64,000 nucleotides of DNA. It comes from Macrophomina tecta (taxonomy: Eukaryota > Ascomycota > Dothideomycetes > Botryosphaeriales > Botryosphaeriaceae). Position 1 is the first letter of the stretch, and the number at the start of each line of letters is the position of its first letter. The notes beneath the pieces were generated by a model. The model did not search any database, was not told where the DNA came from, and saw only the letters and a program-made list of their open reading frames with translations. Shown here piece after piece: positions 35,690 to 47,198 of the stretch. Where the stretch lies: the NCBI GenBank assembly GCA_024180945.1, contig JAKSGN010000043.1, positions 310,001 to 374,000 of the forward strand. Direction: 5' to 3'. The position numbers and the translations under genes are program-made.

Positions 35690-36185
35690 CTAGTTTACTA
35701 GTATCTTTTAAGAAATTACTTTATTAGAACTTACTATATTACTACTATCTAAACTTAATAGCTATATTATATATATCTTTTTAAGCTCTAGCTTCTCTAA
35801 GAATAATAAATTCTAATATACTATTTTATACTTTTAATTATTAAGAAACTATTTCTATTACTCTAAAAGCTCTAAATAGACTATAAAAATAAGAAAAAAG
35901 TTTTAAGTTACCTCTAAAGCCTACTAAGAAGTAGATAAAGCCTTAGTAATAGCTAAATATTTTTTATAAAGATAATTATACTTTTAATTAATTAAGTTTT
36001 TTATAACTATTAATAACTACTTACTAAGTACTAGAGAAATCTATAATCTTAGACTAATATATATTAAATATTATAGCTATAACTCTAATAGATATACTTA
36101 GAATAATAAGAAGATAAAGTTCTTAGCTCTTTTTTTAATAATATCTTATACTTCTTACTCTTCTTATAATAGTAACTATAGAAAA
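35690..36185 (-). pseudogene. Antisense six-Cys / coiled-coil ORF, second copy in chromovirus A
   Basis: The minus strand aligns colinearly with window positions 1-490, including the Tyr-for-Cys pattern and the frame change after it. That shows the frame change was already present before these two copies diverged, or marks an intron. Confidence 0.55.
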
Positions 36186-36361
36186 GCATACTAATAACTT
36201 CTAAATAAGTAATATAAGTAGCTAAATTATAGTACTCTATAGACTTATAACTAGATATTACGAAATAAGATTAAAAGTAAGTAATAAAATAAATAAGAGA
36301 AAACTATATTATACTTATAGCCTTAGACTTTTAGACTAAAAGTCGTCTAGAGGGGAAATAG

Positions 36362-36744
36362 TATTATAATACTAGCTAGAGAGAATAAAAGAAAAGTAGC
36401 CCTACTTTTTAAAAAAGATTTTAACTTCTTAGAGTAGGAAATTCTTAGCCTAGATTACGTCCTAAAGAATAGAAGGTAAATTTATTATCTAGTATATTAA
36501 TTATAGATTACTTGGCTTACTAGATTAAGGTAAGCTAGCTAGTAATCTACTATAATCTAATTAAATACCCTATATATATAGACTATACTTATTTATAGTA
36601 GATAGGACCTTCGTAGTTAACGTATTAATTAATTTTTACTCTAATCTTATATATAAACCTCCCCTACCTACTGCACGGCCCCTAGAAAGCCTAAGCTACC
36701 CGGCGATACGCTCGACCTTCCCTAGAAAGATTAACGGCGTAACA
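36362..36744 (+). repeat. Chromovirus A 3' LTR (383 bp)
   Basis: It starts TATTATAATACTAG after the purine tract and ends GGCGTAACA. It is the inverted full-length match of 5603-5985. Confidence 0.88.
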
Positions 36745-37023
36745 ATATATATATATATATAGAAAAGTATCTATAATCTAGTTTTTAATCTATCTACTCT
36801 ATTTTCTAAAAGGCCGGTAGCCTTAAGAGTAGATATAATAGCTTATCTTACTCTAGGTACTCTATAGTGTTCTAGTCTAAGCGCCTTTAGAGCAGTAAGA
36901 GTACTATCTCAGCGTTACGTGCCTTACGTGAATGCGCGTGGGTTCTTTCCGCGCCGTACCCGAGCTCCCTACTTACTGCCTTATCCTGCTGTTTTCTAAC
37001 CCCTTAAAGGCAGCGCCGTAACA
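36745..37023 (-). repeat. Gypsy D-type LTR, right part only, GC-normal outer edge
   Basis: It matches the 3' two thirds of the D LTR (TAGAAAAGTATCTATAATCT, then TTACGTGCCTTACGTG, ending GCCGTAACA). Chromovirus A interrupts it on the left. The last 130 bp keep CpA/TpG, as in the LTR at 11170-11646. Confidence 0.75.
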
Positions 37024-37866
37024 AGGGACTCTAGCCGAGTGTAGCGCGTTAGCTTTTTACCGCGACGGTGGCTCCCGTCGTGGATTACGCTTCGCCTATA
37101 TAGGCCCTAGTAATCTCGAAATCGCCGCTAAGAGCGCTGCTACCAATCCAGAAGATGGCGGCTAGAGCGATTACTAGAGCCTTTAAGACTACTATACTAA
37201 CCATCCCAGATTCGGAGGCAGGAGTTGCGCCTATTAAGGTGCGGTTAAAAGAGTAGATGCTCCGTTTCTAGGTGTGCTCCCGCTCGCTTCCTCCTGCGCG
37301 CTTTCTCCTGCGAATCCATTCTGGAAGTTGTAAGCGTGGTCACCGGAGCAGATAAGCACCAGCTTCGCAACGTTCGTTCACGTACGAATATTTGGCTCGA
37401 CTACGCTGTCCTTTAATTATTTATTTAGTTTAACGTCCTTCTAGAGTCGGAGAATATTAAAGACGGGTTCTAAGAATCTTATCTAGGTAACAACAAGTAT
37501 TCTGCTACAGGAATTTCACCACTATAGAACGCGCTAGGTGGGTACAAGGAACGATATGCTTTGAAGTAAGACAAGGGATAAATACCCGTTGAGGAAAATA
37601 GATGTGCAGCGTGCATAAAGTCTGTTAAGAAAGATTGTCTTGATTGATTGTCGAGCTCTGTGGGCAACCACCTAAGTATATAAATATATCTAAGTCTGGC
37701 ATCGCCTGGGGCCTTTATGCATAGCCATAGGGCTGTGCACCTAGCCTAGTGAGACAGCAAGGTTGTGCCTGTTACTCCAACATGTATGGGCGGCTCTTAT
37801 GTCTCCACAGAAGACATCGTAGCCCGAATAGACCAATCTAATCCAATTCATATATCTTAGGACCTT
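37024..37866. other. Intergenic stretch between the TE block and the carboxylesterase
   Basis: Mixed composition. The first 350 bp look partly RIP-mutated and the rest is normal. A 62-codon frame at 37479-37667 has no recognisable feature. No gene called. Confidence 0.5.
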
Positions 37867-39663
37867 CTAGCGCGAGAACTGTGAAGCAGTCTTGATAAAA
37901 AATTCTAGGGCTTCAGACCTGAACGTGTCTGGCTCCAGATAGCTTCCAGAGTCCGCGCGAAAGACTAAATTAGCTGGTGCTTGTATCGAATACGCAGGCC
38001 AGGTTCCGTTGAACCCAGTTACTTCATACCGTCAGTAATCACTGATTAGAAAGGATGAGTTGTACAAAACGCTGAAGGACATACCTCTGTAGCTATTAGG
38101 AGAGTGGGTGTTTACAAAGCTTACCCACATAGAACTCATTGTTTCTGCGAGATTAAGAAATTTCTGTCGGAGTTCCATGCTTTGCGCTGCGAATGGCTTG
38201 CTTTGGAATCCCACGCCTTCTGTGTTCCGGAAAACAAATGGAATTTCCTGAAAATGAGCGGCCCCTAGAGTAGAAGGGTCGCATGATGCTGGAACGGTGT
38301 CGAAACGATAGCTGTAGGCTTGTACGCCGAATTTTGCCCATATTTGGGTAGTGAGACGACGGCCAGCAATGAATAGACCATCTCCAAGAACAAGGGAAGT
38401 TTTTCCATACAGAGTCCCGTAAGGAAAACCAGGGCTCTGAGAGACACTTCCCAAAGACTCCTCTTGGCTGAGATCGACGATGTCTTGGTACAGCCTATCA
38501 AATTCTTGTAGCGTGGCGTTCGATAGGGGTAGTCCGTTGTTAAGGAATTGAATCGCTTCATAGAAGCCTTCAGTTGAGTTGACACCGATGTTCGATGACC
38601 TGCTGACCATTGGTGTACCCTCGTTTGTATTGGTGCCAATCAGTAAAGGAACCTTGACGAAATGACCGCCTTGGAGGAGTTTAGAGTTGAAATCCGGGAT
38701 GAGGGTGCCGTCCAATGTTGGGTACCACTGGCGGTTGGAAAATGCGTCTTCTAGTGCTTCATCCGGTGCAGCCCTCAGACAAGCTAGAGAATCGCTCTTG
38801 TTGGTACAGTTTGTCGCGTTTAGGACTGAGTTGTAAGTCTCTTCACGAAGCGAAAGAGGTTGGTACCCGTTGTACCCGAATGGCCCACCGCTCTCTGCAA
38901 TGGCTGCGCTGAACAGACTATCGTTTCGTCCTCCGTATGCGATGAGGTGATAGCCCACTGATGCGGCGCCCGCGGATTCTCCCTGAATGGTAACTCGACT
39001 GGGATCTCCTCCAAAATGTTCAATGTTCTCTTGGACCCATGCGAGGGCCAACCTCTGATCATGAAGGGCAAAGTTCACGTCTCCCGATGCCTCTAGGGCT
39101 GATCCTGCAAGGAATCCCCATCCAGAAACGCGATAATTAAAGCTGACCATGATCATCGGCGCGTGCTTCTCAACGGACGTGTTGACGAGAAAAGACATAT
39201 TGTATCGCTGATCTCCGCTTCCGCCTTCGCCAAACCCGCCGCCGTAAATCCATACGAGGACGGGAAGGGAAGCGTTCGGTGGGATGTCTGCTGGGCGGAC
39301 GACGTTGATTGTGAGACAGTCTTCGTTCATCCGGTAGGAGACCAAAGGCTGATCGTAGCCGGGAAGCCCCAGTCCGTGGCCTTTGCAAAAAGGTCCGTAC
39401 TCCTTTGCCTCTTTAACGCCAACCCACTTGCTGTTTAAGGGCACTGGTTTTCGAAAGCGTAGATCTCCCGTCGGAGGCCGAGCATATGGTATTCCGAGAA
39501 AAAAGTCTTGATGATAGGGCTCGTTGTAGACACCAACGAGGGTACCGTTTTGGATAGTCACTTCAGGTGGTCCATGAAACGAATTAAGAGGGGAAGAAGT
39601 CGGGTGACAAAAGGATTTACAGGCGCTGACTGTAAGGATAAGAAGATACTTGCGCATCAGCAT
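37867..39663 (-). CDS. Secreted type-B carboxylesterase/lipase
   Basis: Alpha/beta-hydrolase of the cholinesterase/type-B carboxylesterase family that cleaves carboxylic esters, probably outside the cell. The long first exon is 38085-39663. A 63-nt intron (GTATGT...AAG) is followed by a second exon at 37867-38021, giving 577 residues. Without splicing the frame would stop early at 38032 and lose the conserved C-terminal segment (NGTWPAYS, then NLVFRADSGSY). Residues 1-20 form a signal peptide. The EDCLTINV block is at 114-121, the oxyanion motif GGGFGEGG at 141-148, the nucleophile Ser230 in GESAG, the acid Glu348 in TNTNEGT and His470 in GAAHFQEI. Several N-glycosylation sites are present. 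The triad is complete and no stop interrupts it, so it looks functional. Substrate cannot be told. It sits alone between two TE blocks and is GC-normal. Confidence 0.95.
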
Positions 39664-40264
39664 GATGAGGACTCGACTTCCTGGACGTTACGAAGGTGAT
39701 GATCAATAAAAGAGGCCGTGCCTAGCTTCTAGGTATTCTTATACTGATGAGATGAATGCAAATTAGCTCTTTATCCGTATATCGGGCGGTATTCCACTTC
39801 ATCCGATTTTACGTATGCACAAAAATCGCTCATGCACGCTCAGATCGTTTGACGACACTCATTACGGCGTGGGTAGAATCGGGATGAATGTCCGTGTCTA
39901 TCTGTCTATCTTATTCCTGTTCGGTATGGTTTCGATCATTAGAATGAGTCCGTGAAACGGTATGCGGTATTTGTCTAGTTTGAGGTTCGGCCGAGCTCCC
40001 ATCACCGCCGAGCGAACAAGGAAATACGAAATTCGGCTGATATTAATCCGGCAATTGACTAACGTGTCGGCCAAGCGAGTGAACCGATGATGATGATGAT
40101 TAATTCATAGTCCGCCCCAGCCGCCGGAGGCAGCTATGCGGCATGCGGCCGGCTCCTCCGCTTCCCTTAGACCCATCTGAGTCTAAGCGGGGCGGTAAGA
40201 GCTGGCGTTTTACTATCTATCCTGCATATATCTATAGATATAGGGTGATATCTTCGCTATAGAG
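39664..40264. other. Upstream region of the carboxylesterase
   Basis: GC-normal. A short GAT repeat lies at about 40087-40101. It contains the esterase promoter; no further gene seen. Confidence 0.5.
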
Positions 40265-40472
40265 CTAGATAACCGATGTTCGCTTCTTGGTGTGCTTAGG
40301 CGGCTTCGCTAGCGAGTAGTAATGGATATACTGTTTGCCCTGCAGCTTGAACTCGTCGGGCTCGATTAACGCGTTCGGATCGCGCGTAGGATTGATTGAT
40401 GAGGGAGCGAGGATGATGTTGTCTGAGTTTGCTGGCCTTGAGGTGCCGGACCCAGAATGGGCACTGAAGAAC
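40265..40472 (-). pseudogene. N-terminal part of a hAT-like transposase ORF, downstream half of a split frame
   Basis: On the minus strand the frame is continuous from the Copia junction to a stop at 40265. It ends KPPKHTKKRTSVI followed by TAG. Fungal hAT transposases often continue with W at this point (start of a BED-like zinc finger), so TAG may be a RIP-mutated TGG. Beyond it LYSEDITLYL is readable before similarity is lost. The start of this frame lies on the other side of the Copia element (46262-46286, ATG at 46284-46286). Skipping the insertion and one TSD restores an uninterrupted 75-codon frame. Assignment to hAT rests on the short tail motif only and is tentative. Confidence 0.6.
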
Positions 40473-40692
40473 TGTTGGAACAAGTGGTGTGACGGCTTGA
40501 TCAATAGTAAATGGGATGAATTGGCATATCCAGTAGAGGGAGGCCGTACGGGCTTCCCTTATACCTATTCTATCTACTAGGGTAAAACGGGTATGTAACT
40601 TGCCTACCTGCTAAAACAGGTGTGCAACGAGTATAAGACATAACTAAATCTGAAACACTACTAAAAGTAAAATACACGTGATTAATCTAACA
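40473..40692 (-). repeat. Copia 3' LTR (220 bp)
   Basis: TGTTGGAACAAG...ATCTAACA. Eight differences from the other LTR were noted and all are transitions. Confidence 0.95.
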
Positions 40693-40701
40693 CACCCCCT
40701 T
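40693..40701 (-). other. Copia polypurine tract
   Basis: Minus-strand AAGGGGGTG directly inside the left LTR. It proves the minus orientation. Confidence 0.8.
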
Positions 40702-40831
40702 CACGTACTGCCTATTTGGGGAGTAGGTGATAAAAAAGAAATAAGGGTAAAAGAATAACTAGGTAAGTATTAAACTCGTAAACTCGCTTAAAGTAGGCGG
40801 TTAATTTCTAAAATAAAAGGAATAATAAAAT

Positions 40832-40885
40832 ACGTTCTCTATGCTATATGCCAGTAGTGCTACTAGCATGTAGTATAGAGAACGT
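40832..40885. other. Hairpin between Copia pol and the polypurine tract
   Basis: A near-perfect 54-nt inverted repeat: ACGTTCTCTATGCTATATGC against the complement of GCATGTAGTATAGAGAACGT, with a loop around AGTAGTGCTACT. A structure at the same place exists in the Copia fragment at 9378-9435. Confidence 0.78.
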
Positions 40886-43800
40886 ATAAGTAGCGTTTAG
40901 ATAATAACTATAAGTACTAGAAAGATCGGGGGAGATTTATACCTAACTAGGTATAAGTCCTCTATTAGCTTAAGTAAGCTATAAGGATTACGCCTTATTT
41001 TACAAAATAATATAAATAAATAAATACTAATTATAGAGTAAGAAAAGTCTAATAGCCGTAATAAAATAAGCGTGCTTCTAGCGAGGTAGGGCTTTAGTAA
41101 GACCATCTACTAATATTACTACTATAGATATTTATTAAAGGTAAATGCTATCTGCTTAGGCTTTCTAGTGTAGCTAATAGTAGTAAATATCTATATAACG
41201 TAGCTTAGTATTAAGCTTTCTAATACTTTTCTATATAAGCCGAAGCGTTTGCATATTATCACACTATATTTTAATTTAGTAGCCTAGATTAAATTATACT
41301 TCTCTAAAAAGGCGCTTCTACTAAAAGCATTACTTAGCGGCTTCTAATAAAGCAAGAAGCTCGGCTTCGGTAGTTAAAGTTATAACTATAGGCTATTTAA
41401 TAGCCTTTTAATTAATAGCTACTCCGAATATAGTAATAATCGAGCCTTAGTAGCTACGGCGTATGTCCAGATTATTAGTAAATACTATATTACTACTAAT
41501 AGTAAAGATATTGTTTTTATTTTTATAGTTATTCTAAAAGAATAAGGCGAGCTTCTTAGTTTCTACTAAATAGCTAAGGAGCCTTTGGGAGAGCTCTAGG
41601 TAGCGAGAAGACGGATTAGTAAGGTAAGATAATAGTACGAAATAGATATACGTAATATCTATTCTTATACTAGTGGCTATAAATTATACTAAACTAATCC
41701 TGCTTTAATAAAGATAAATATCTTACGCGCTTATGTACGCGTCTTAATTCGCTTAAAGTACTTTATCTAAAGAAAAAGATATTAATAGAAAGTAATTTTT
41801 ATTAATACCGTAGCGAGCGATAAGGCCAGAGATATATAATTTTTAGAAGAGCTATAAGAGCCTCTACTCTTAGTCCCTTATAATATATAAGGCTAGAAAC
41901 TATTATACTTCTTTTAGTATTCTTATCTCGTAGCGTTTAAGTAGGTCTTCTTAGAAAGTATCTATAAAAGGTTTATCTCGCTTATAGTATACTATAATAA
42001 CGTTATTAATAAAGAAGAAGACGAATAGGTAATTATTTATATATAAGTAAGAGATATTAGGTATCTAAGTTAAACTAAGCTCTTCTAAGGATTTATAGAA
42101 GTATTATTACTAGAGAGCTAGTAACTTCTTAAGGCTATAAAGCACTTAAAGTAAATAAAGAATTTAGTCTTATTTAAGCTCTAGTTCTTCTAGAGGTTAA
42201 TAGTATATCTTTTTCTTAAATAGAATATAAGGAAATGTGTTTATAACATCGTACTAGCGTATTTCTAAGTTAAAAGCGTAGATTATAGCAATTAGGGCTC
42301 GGAAAATCTAAAAGATAAGAATAGCTATATAAGTATTCTACTAAGTAGCCTAAAGGTCTTCTCTTATATAGATACGTGTCTTAATCTTAGTAAGCTAGCC
42401 GTGTTTATTAAGCTTATACTTAAATACCTAGGTAAGTAGTATTATATCCTTATTAAGGCTTTTTATTTTATTAAGTATTACTATCTTCTATACTTTCTTA
42501 CTCTAAAGTTCCTAGAGTTCTATTTAAATTACCTCTAGTAGGTGGGTTTTTATTAGGTAGTTAAAGATATCCTTATAGAAACGAGGTTTAGGTAGTAGTT
42601 AATCTTAGTAAATATATAGTAGGCCTATAGGTAATACTTACGCCTTTATTAGAGTAGGTTCCTAAAAAGATATAAGAAAAGATATAAATAGTATTTAGTA
42701 ACTAAATATATTATTATAAATTAATATAATATACGTATCTTTATATAAGTTACGAGTTCTTAATCTATAGATAATTAGGTTTAGATTAATATCCGCTATA
42801 ATATTACGTTCTCTTAGGGTACGATTTCCTCTAGTAGTGCCTAGATTAGGTAGATTCTTGTATTAGACTAGTATAAGCTAGCTGAGTCCTCGTAATTATT
42901 AATTTTATTAATCTTTACCCCCTAAGCCTTAAGAGGCTAAGCCTTAAGAGGCGTATTATTAGACTAGAGTAGATTAATCTAGTAATATATAATCTAAAGA
43001 ATCTAGTATTTATTTACTATAAATTAAGCCTGCTTATAGACTGCTTTTTATATACTATTCGCGTGCTAGGCCTTTACTAGTTAATTCTAAAGGGCTTAGT
43101 AGATAATCTAGTTATATTTCTTATACTTAGATACCTAAGTGGCTACCTTAAGTCTCTAGAGTTTCTTAAGTTAATTAAATTAGAGCCGGTAATAGCTTAT
43201 TACTAAGGTTAAAGAAGATCTTAGAATTCTAATCTAAGAAAATAATATTCTTCTTATAAAGCGTAATATAAGAAATAACTATCTTTTACTCTTAATTTTA
43301 CTTCTACTATTATAGAGCGAGTATCTTTTCTAGATTCTCTAGAGAGAACTTACTAGATTTATTAAAGATAATATTTCTTAAGTATATTACTCGGTTCTTT
43401 AAAGGATACTAGATTCTATAGATATTAGTAAAGTTATATCTAACTAAGTATTTAATAAGAACGCGCTTATCTAGCTTATTACTACGTAGAATATTCTTTA
43501 CTAGTAAGTAGGCTTTATAGCTATAGACTTATAGATATATTACTTTTAGCTTCTTTCTATAGATACGCTTAAATAGTATTTTTTAATAGTAGCGCTTTAT
43601 TAGAGTTCTATTATAGATATAGACTACTACCTTAATAATTTTAGGCTATAGGTACTTAGGTAGGTTAGTACTAACTTATAATAATCTTACTTTAATAATA
43701 ATTAAGTGCCCTAAACACTCTAATATACTATTTTACTAAGGGGTATACGGAGCTAATACCTTATAGATAACTTCTTACTACTTAAGCTATTACTTAAAAG

Positions 43801-46030
43801 CTTATATAAGCGATACTTCTCTATCTAATCTAAGAAAGGCTACTAATTTACTAAATCTTATCTTAATTATTTAAATAATACTAAGAAGATACTAAGTATA
43901 CTTATTCTTAGTTATATAAGTAACTATAAAAGTAAATTTAGTAGAAGCGTATTTAAGATATATAATCTATTAGTAGCTATTATTAGCTCGTATTATCTAT
44001 ATTAAGTTAGATAAGACTTAAAAGAAAGCTTCTTCTAATAATTTCTCTAGTTATATAGATTAAGAGATCTACTAGTATATCTTAGTACGAGTATATATAT
44101 TATAGTAATTAAATAGCTATTAATTAGTAATTATAGCTTCTTATACTACTTATTATAAGGCTTAAATAGCTCTTTAGCCTATATATATAAAGATTTTATA
44201 CTATTATATAGCTAGTAACGAGCAATTAGTAACGTTTAATACTATAGCTAGTAGATTATCTACTTCCTTATATTTTATAAAGAAGTAGTTTTAAGCGGAG
44301 ATTAGATAGGCTATAATAAAGTTCTCTAAGTAGAGGTATATACGTTCTATATCTAACTCGATTTTCTTTTCTCTTATCTTAGTAATAGAGACGAGGTTTA
44401 CTATAAATAATAATATATAGGCTACGTCTATAAGTTTAATAGTATATAGGCCCTTATAGTTAGTAGTATATACTAGTACCTTACTAAATAACTCGATTTT
44501 AACCGTAGAGTTTTCTAATATAATATAGTTATCTAGCTCTATATTTCTTGTTTTAGTATAGCAACTCTTTATATACTTATTATAGATATAGTATGTTATG
44601 CTAGTATCGGTGATTTATAAGAGGTTAAGCGTTATAGGCCTTAAAATATGTTATATATTAAATAATAAGATAACTATAGCTAGAAAGAATAATATTTTCT
44701 TCTTTCTTTTATCTAGTTTTAGCTCTTATTCTTTTTAAGAAGCGTTATCCTGCTTTTTCTAGCTTTAGCCGTAATTTTAGCTATTTTTAAACCGTTTAAT
44801 AGAGCGTTTAACTCTTTTCTTAATCTATAAATCTTCTAGTACCTTATTAACCTTATCTTAAACCTCTTAGTTTAGTATTTAATCTACTAGTCTAGCCTCT
44901 AGATTATAGTATCTATATTTATTATAGAAGTAATTCTCGCTATATAAGTAGGCGGGTAGTTTTCTTTCCTACTTCTTATTTCTTAGTAAAGCGGTAAAGG
45001 CTACTTTAGTAGCCTTTAGATTCTTAGCCGTATTTTAGCGTAAGTAGTTTTAGTAGTCGATAATTATTTTATAAAGCGACCTATTAAGCTTATTATACTA
45101 AAGCTTAATTTTATAGGCTAAGGCCTAGTAGGTATTAAGAGGGGTAAGCGCCTTAAAAAAGATAATCTTTTCTTAATTACTTATAACCTCTAGAAGTTCG
45201 AGCTTCTCTACCTTAAATAGAGTCTCTTCCTATTATAAGTACTATTTATTAATATTTTAACTACTTAGAGGCTTCTTAAGCTAGCGAAGCTTATTAATAA
45301 TAAGCTCTTCTTAAGTTTTCCTTATTAGCTAGAGCCGCGCCTTAAGTGCTATAAGCTAAGAATAGGAGTGCGAATCGCCCCTAAGCTTCTTTAGAATTAG
45401 AAGTAGTAATAGGCTTACTAAGTCCTTAATAATCGTTAATAGATTATTAATTTCTTTTTTTAGCTTCTCTTATTTAGCTAGGTCTCTTTTACGAGCCCTA
45501 ATCTATATTTTATAGCGCTCCTAGGCTCTTTATAGTTTAGATTAGAGACTAGTAGCTCTGGAATCTTAGCTAGCTCGCTTAGTTAAGAAGGCTTCGATAG
45601 CTTCGATAGATCGATATAGTCGAATATCTCGTATTTCTTAGCTCGTGATTAGATAATAAAGTACTATTTATCCCAATTATTAGCTGTCTTTAAGACAACG
45701 ATAGGTTTAGAAGACGTTATAGCGTAGTATTACGTTATATTATATTATGTGTCAAAGGAGGCACAGGTAAGTTACTAAAGTAGGTAGTAGGTATAAGGCT
45801 AATAAACAAGCCGTTTACTTAAAAGTATTACTCTAAGGCGGTGGGAAAGTGCTGCGCTTTAGGTAATAAAAAAGGCGTATTATAGGAGGCAACTAAAGTC
45901 CTCCGTTATAGGACACGTATAGCAAAAGAATGCTAAGGATAAACGTCCGAATGCCACGGAACGCTCGGAATAGCACAATAAGGTGCTGGGGAGGATGGCT
46001 TAGACTACGAAAGGCACCTAAGACGCATCC

Positions 46031-46041
46031 GGGCTCATAAC
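46031..46041 (-). other. Primer-binding site: half-tRNA-Met type
   Basis: The plus strand reads GGGCTCATAAC directly next to the right LTR. That is the anticodon stem-loop sequence of a methionine tRNA (anticodon CAT), so the element's minus strand is its complement. This matches priming by a tRNA-Met cleaved in the anticodon loop, as known for Drosophila copia and yeast Ty5. Confidence 0.75.
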
Positions 46042-46261
46042 TGTTGAAACAAGTGGTGTGACGGCTTGATTAATAGTAAATGGGATGAATTAGCATATCC
46101 AGTAGAGGGAGGCCGTACGGGCTTCCCTTATACCTATTCTACCTACTAGGGTAAAACGGGTATGTAACTTGCCTACCTGCTGAAACAGGTGTGCAACGAG
46201 TATAAGACATAACTAAATCCGAAACACTACTGAAAGTAAAATACACGTGATTGATCTAACA
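46042..46261 (-). repeat. Copia 5' LTR (220 bp)
   Basis: TGTTGAAACAAG...GATCTAACA, followed by target duplication AGAAC. Confidence 0.95.
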
Positions 46262-46286
46262 AGAACTGAGTGATCGTTGAGGTCAT
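46262..46286 (-). pseudogene. First codons of the hAT-like ORF, cut off by Copia
   Basis: ATG at 46284-46286 opens MTSTITQF, whose next base lies across the Copia element at 40467. See the entry at 40265-40472. Confidence 0.55.
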
Positions 46287-46506
46287 TTTGTTAGGATGTG
46301 AGTAATCGGTCAACCATACCTTTACACTTCAGAAAATGGGGCGCGACGCGTTTTTGCTAAGGAATCTCTCACCACAGCCTGCTGCAGGGCCATCCTGTGG
46401 GGTAGCCATTGGCGCTCCAGGAGCGTCCAGTCTAAATTTATGAGGCGACAGGATCCAGTCCAGCCAAATCCAGTCCAGAGGCCCGCCAACCCAACAAGAT
46501 CTCACC

Positions 46507-46968
46507 ATGGCGGCGGCCAAGCGCTACAACTCTTGCACTGTATGTTGTCGGGTTGCTTTCGAAGATGAATGCCATTAACGTAGATGCTATAGTGCCATAA
46601 TCAGGACCCCTATAACTGGAGAATAGCGAAGAAAGGTACCGTCCATTTGCCCGCTTTGCCGGAAATTATGCTAACGGTCGTCTAGCCTGCACTTTCCACA
46701 CGCAATGGTACCCTGGCCGTGGCGAAGCCACCTACGACACCCGTAGCGGACGCGTAAGTATCAACCAGCTCTTCATCACGTTACGAACACAAAGCTAATA
46801 AGCTACCAGTGCAAGTTTAACGACATGTCGAGCGGCTTCTTCACCGGTGATCAGTGGGAGCAGGTCTGGCAGGAGATCGGCAGGACTGGTTTCGCTCAAC
46901 GGGATGTTGTAGGCATCTGCTACCAGCCTGACACCTCGGTGGTGCAGGGCTGGTGCAAGAACGAGTAG
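46507..46968 (+). CDS. Small Cys-containing protein of unknown function, 5' structure uncertain
   Basis: The 3' part is convincing. An exon ending at 46753 (NYANGRLACTFHTQWYPGRG, then EATYDTRSGR) is joined by a 56-nt intron (46754-46809, GTAAGT...CAG, branch-like GCTAATAAG) to 46810-46968. The latter starts CKFNDMSSGFF and ends CYQPDTSVVQGWCKNE before a stop. The 5' end is unclear. An ATG at 46507 gives MAAAKRYNSCT before a GTATGT donor, but the acceptor is ambiguous (46620 or an earlier AG), and one choice needs a frameshift. No convincing signal peptide is present with this start. The mature part is small, aromatic- and Gly-rich with a few Cys, reminiscent of small secreted proteins. Downstream, converging on its 3' end, is the intact P450. 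It may be a decaying gene. Confidence 0.5.
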
Positions 46969-47198
46969 ACATGAAGCCCTGCCGCAGTACCAATTCACTC
47001 ATTCCCTTTGAGCAACCTGGCGTCGTCTCAAGCTCCACATCCCTTCACGCGTGTCACCTACAGTCACTTGTTGTAATACGTTGCGCAACGGGTTGATCAG
47101 CTAAGGAGTGTGGTTATAGATATCAAAATGGTTCAAACAATCTAGCGTCTGTGTTTCCAACTCCACATGAGCATGGACTGCGCCGTCACACCTTGAAC

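Larger units (their letters stand above)
35207..36744 (+). mobile_element. Chromovirus A 3' fragment: integrase tail, chromodomain, 3' LTR
   Basis: Plus-strand copy of the 3' end of element A, aligning with the reverse complement of window positions 1-980. The chromodomain is readable at about 35450-35530 (LVEEILNKN, FKYFIKWKE with the Trp kept as a stop or TGG equivalent). A polypurine tract AGAGGGGAAATAG ends at 36361, and the 383-bp LTR is 36362-36744. The 5' part is missing at the junction with the C LTR fragment. Its right end sits inside a Gypsy D-type LTR. Confidence 0.83.
40473..46261 (-). mobile_element. Complete Ty1/Copia retrotransposon (5.8 kb), RIP-mutated inside
   Basis: 220-bp LTRs lie at 40473-40692 and 46042-46261, flanked by AGAAC at 40468-40472 and 46262-46266. 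Orientation is minus: the polypurine tract (plus-strand CACCCCCTT) is next to the left LTR, and the primer site next to the right LTR. Gag begins near 45720 (PIVVLKTANNWDK). A Cys/His knuckle-like segment lies near 44920. RT is at about 41990-42080 (YLFVFFFINN, YVDD changed to INN by G-to-A). The pol C-terminus is at about 41050-41110 (TKPYLARST). The internal part is full of RIP stops, while the LTRs and the outer few hundred bases are little mutated. It interrupts a hAT-like ORF. Confidence 0.93.

Noticed and set aside
38032..38084. Carboxylesterase C-terminus as an unspliced end at 38032
   Set aside because: A GTATGT donor and an AAG acceptor restore a conserved 51-residue C-terminal segment, so this interval is intron.
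40265..40504. 79-codon frame starting inside the Copia LTR
   Set aside because: The first codons are LTR sequence read by chance. The real start lies across the element at 46286.
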